Source: an uncultured Bacteroidota bacterium (GTDB lineage: Bacteria; Bacteroidota; Bacteroidia; Bacteroidales; VadinHA17). From it: 35,219 nucleotides of DNA. Below are positions 33,615-35,219 of the stretch, one piece after another. Every line of letters begins with the position of its first letter. Positions within the stretch are counted from its first letter, which is position 1. Under the pieces are notes generated by a model. That model made no database searches, was not told the DNA's origin, and worked only from the letters and a program-made list of their open reading frames with translations. The position numbers and the translations under genes are program-made. The stretch is taken from positions 1-35,219 of the forward strand of contig CALMJY010000123.1 of assembly GCA_937864815.1 (NCBI GenBank), read 5' to 3'.

Positions 33615-34667
33615 TCAGTGTCTTCGGATCTCCTTCGCAGCCTCCACCATTGCCATAAACCCGTCAACCGGAATGTACCCCGGAATTGAATTACCTGAAC
33701 CAAGTCCGTAACCATTAGCTTTGGCACGGTATACTGTTCCCATCTCCAGAACATTCCTGTAAACTTCCTCCGGTTTATTAAGGATGATAAGATTAAGATC
33801 AAAGCCTCCAAAGAGGCCTATCCTTGAGGAATATTTATCAATCCACGCTATGAATGGAGCAATCTGATCTTCATTGGAATGTTTGGCATCTATCCCAAGA
33901 CCTATTATTTCATCCATAAGAGGGAAAATACAGCCACAACTGTGAAGAAGAAATTTTTTACCCGAAGAATGAACAAGGTCTATTACTCTCTTATACTGAG
34001 GGAAGATATGTTCTCTTATAATATCGGGCTCAAGCATTGTTGAAGTCTTGTGACCAAGGTCGTCTCCCATTCTGTAGAAGACAAAAAGATCGTGGTAATT
34101 TTCGATTAACCAGCTCCATAACTCCACCCATAGATCACCAATTTTTATAAATAGTTCACGGAAAAGATCCGGATCCATGCATTGCATTACACACAGATAT
34201 TCAAATCCCACAAGGTCCTGACTGGCCTCAAAGATTCCATACCCGCAACCGCCATAAGCCTTCATTCCCTGTGGTAAAGTTTTGCGAATAGCTTCAAAAT
34301 GAGGAATGTAAGTGGTTTTAAAAATCTGAGGAATTTCATTCCATGGATATTTATTGAAATCATCCCTGGTCTGGATCGGTCCCGCCATGCCTCCAAGAAT
34401 GGCGCCATGCCCGGGAAGAATATCGCAAATAGCAGCTTCAAAGTCGAAACCATCATACGTCATATTATTCCAGAAACCAATCACTTTTTTGTAATAACCT
34501 ACAAGGTCATCTCCTTTAAGACCTGCAGGATTTATATCCTCTCCAAGAGCTTTTGAGATAAATGGGGGATCAATGTGATGTTCATATAACGGTAATCTTT
34601 TTGGTCTCTGGTTATTAAGAACTGAGAGTAGATTTGTATAGTCAGGGGAGAAAGAGGGGTCTGTCAT
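33615..34667 (-). CDS. Second URO-D superfamily protein, methyltransferase-like
   Basis: The 350-residue protein is a diverged paralogue, convergent with the first. It shares the GDDLG motif (201-205) and a metal-site-like LHSCGC (H242, C244, C246). YGGCGYGIFEASQD (138-151) and IGLFGGFDLN are further family features. It lacks the region around the third Cys of the first protein, so metal binding may differ. As with the first, corrinoid or sugar-linked methyl transfer is inferred; HemE function is unlikely. Confidence 0.78.
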   Translation of the reverse strand: MTDPSFSPDYTNLLSVLNNQRPKRLPLYEHHIDPPFISKALGEDINPAGLKGDDLVGYYKKVIGFWNNMTYDGFDFEAAICDILPGHGAILGGMAGPIQTRDDFNKYPWNEIPQIFKTTYIPHFEAIRKTLPQGMKAYGGCGYGIFEASQDLVGFEYLCVMQCMDPDLFRELFIKIGDLWVELWSWLIENYHDLFVFYRMGDDLGHKTSTMLEPDIIREHIFPQYKRVIDLVHSSGKKFLLHSCGCIFPLMDEIIGLGIDAKHSNEDQIAPFIAWIDKYSSRIGLFGGFDLNLIILNKPEEVYRNVLEMGTVYRAKANGYGLGSGNSIPGYIPVDGFMAMVEAAKEIRRH

Positions 34668-34697
34668 GTTGTAATAGTGAATTGTTAGAGTTAAAGG

Positions 34698-34743
34698 TAA
34701 TAAGTAATCGGTAATCGGTATTCAGTAGTATTCTGTAATCGGC
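34698..34743. repeat. Degenerate CGGTAAT repeat downstream of the four-helix-bundle gene
   Basis: Units such as GTAATCGGTAATCGGTATTCAGTA and TCTGTAATCGG continue the heptamer family seen at 33504 and at the window end. The tract stops about 6 nt before the stop codon of the four-helix-bundle gene. Confidence 0.65.
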
Positions 34744-34748
34744 TGGTT

Positions 34749-35132
34749 TTATTGGGATTTATTACAAAATGTTGAAGATTTATCAATCATAGAATGAAGC
34801 ATCTTACCTATGGATTCACATTTTTGAATTAATTCTTTGGCTATTTTGCTATCAATATAATTACATTCATCAGCTTCTTCAATCCAATGTTGGGTCTCAA
34901 GTTGTTCTGAATCAGCATCTGTAAGCTTAGAAATGAAATGGTTTTCATACCTTCGTTTACCCCAGGCTTCAGCTATCTGTGCTCCAACTGATCTTGAAGA
35001 TCTTCTTATCTGATCAGTCAATGAAAATTTTTCTTCAGAAGGGAAACCTTTAGTGATTATATAGATTTCTTTTGAAACCTCCCTGGCAAGCTTATATACT
35101 TCAAGGTCTCTAAAACTCTTCACATAAACCAT
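34749..35132 (-). CDS. Four-helix-bundle protein (23S rRNA intervening-sequence protein / S23 family)
   Basis: The track ORF opens with TTG (35138); the ATG at 35132 is preferred, giving 127 residues. The start VKSFRDLEVYKLAREVSKEIY and the segments LTDQIRRSSRSVGAQIAEAWGKRR and KLTDADSEQLETQHWIEEA are the hallmark of this family, which forms pentameric four-helix bundles. Related proteins occur inside 23S rRNA intervening sequences and as the Avd accessory protein of diversity-generating retroelements; neither context is present. It is flanked on both sides by CGGTAAT-type repeats. Function is unknown. Confidence 0.88.
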   Translation of the reverse strand: MVYVKSFRDLEVYKLAREVSKEIYIITKGFPSEEKFSLTDQIRRSSRSVGAQIAEAWGKRRYENHFISKLTDADSEQLETQHWIEEADECNYIDSKIAKELIQKCESIGKMLHSMIDKSSTFCNKSQ

Positions 35133-35163
35133 ATTCAAATCAAATTAAATTTCATATCAATTC

Positions 35164-35219
35164 TATACTGATTACCGAATACTGATTACCGAATACTGAT
35201 TACCGAATACTGATTACCG
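35164..35219. repeat. 14-nt tandem repeat at the window end
   Basis: Four units of ACTGATTACCGAAT run to the window edge. In reverse complement each is CGGTAAT plus CAGTATT, so it is the heptamer family at double period. The array lies upstream of the four-helix-bundle gene, in its promoter region, and may continue past the window. Confidence 0.85.

Noticed and set aside
33503-33811. ORF of 102 residues with a periodic C-terminus
   Set aside because: The periodicity is the heptamer array, and the rest overlaps the second URO-D gene in another frame.
34749-35132. Diversity-generating retroelement Avd or rRNA intervening sequence
   Set aside because: No reverse transcriptase, template/variable repeat or 23S rRNA sequence is in the window.

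Overview
The window looks like chromosomal DNA of a Bacteroidota bacterium, most likely Bacteroidales-like. The signs are promoters of the TAnnTTTG type, SusC-style TonB receptors with an N-terminal carboxypeptidase-regulatory domain, many lipoproteins with short lipoboxes, a FadL-like porin with the Bacteroidota N-terminus, and intergenic repeats in place of Shine-Dalgarno-rich spacers. I saw no rRNA, tRNA, CRISPR array, transposase or phage gene. Species cannot be named from the sequence alone.

Layout. (1) 1-2.4 kb: the tail of an unknown CDS, then selD and a cysteine-synthase-like gene with an added C-terminal Cys cluster, probably one operon. (2) 2.4-7.2 kb: a GHL10-type lipoprotein, a non-coding stretch with a fragment of phoR and a promoter/terminator pair that could define a small RNA, a membrane-anchored PQQ-like propeller, a small membrane protein, and a nested inverted repeat. 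(3) 7.2-17.2 kb, minus strand: a TonB receptor and a lipoprotein in one operon, then phoB, phoR and a hybrid histidine kinase. (4) 17.3-19.8 kb: a secreted protein of unknown role and a FadL-like porin. (5) 20.1-29.1 kb, minus strand: a small lipoprotein coupled to a second TonB receptor, a Ser-type sulfatase, a GH106-like lipoprotein, and further upstream a DUF1080 lipoprotein. (6) 29.2-35.2 kb: a secreted GH38-like alpha-mannosidase, two URO-D-superfamily proteins, and a four-helix-bundle protein flanked by heptamer repeats.

How it fits together. Region 3 reads as a phosphate-starvation module. An array of five 7-nt units at exact 11-bp period lies ahead of the TonB receptor, and a two-unit version lies ahead of phoB. 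In both, a unit sits exactly 31 nt from a -7 element. The same spacing recurs at 3869-3936, ahead of the putative small RNA. This is the most original signal in the window. Regions 5 and 6 read as a glycan-scavenging locus without a SusD: desulfation, rhamnosidase-like and mannosidase-like cleavage, DUF1080 hydrolysis, and possibly methyl-group removal by the URO-D proteins.

Repeats are a second theme. Several families (ACAGAG-type inverted repeats, CGGTRAT heptamers, CCTTCCG heptamers) start at or just past stop codons. Others are REP-like palindromes, including two in the probable 5' leader of the porin and one large inverted pair at 27.9-28.3 kb.
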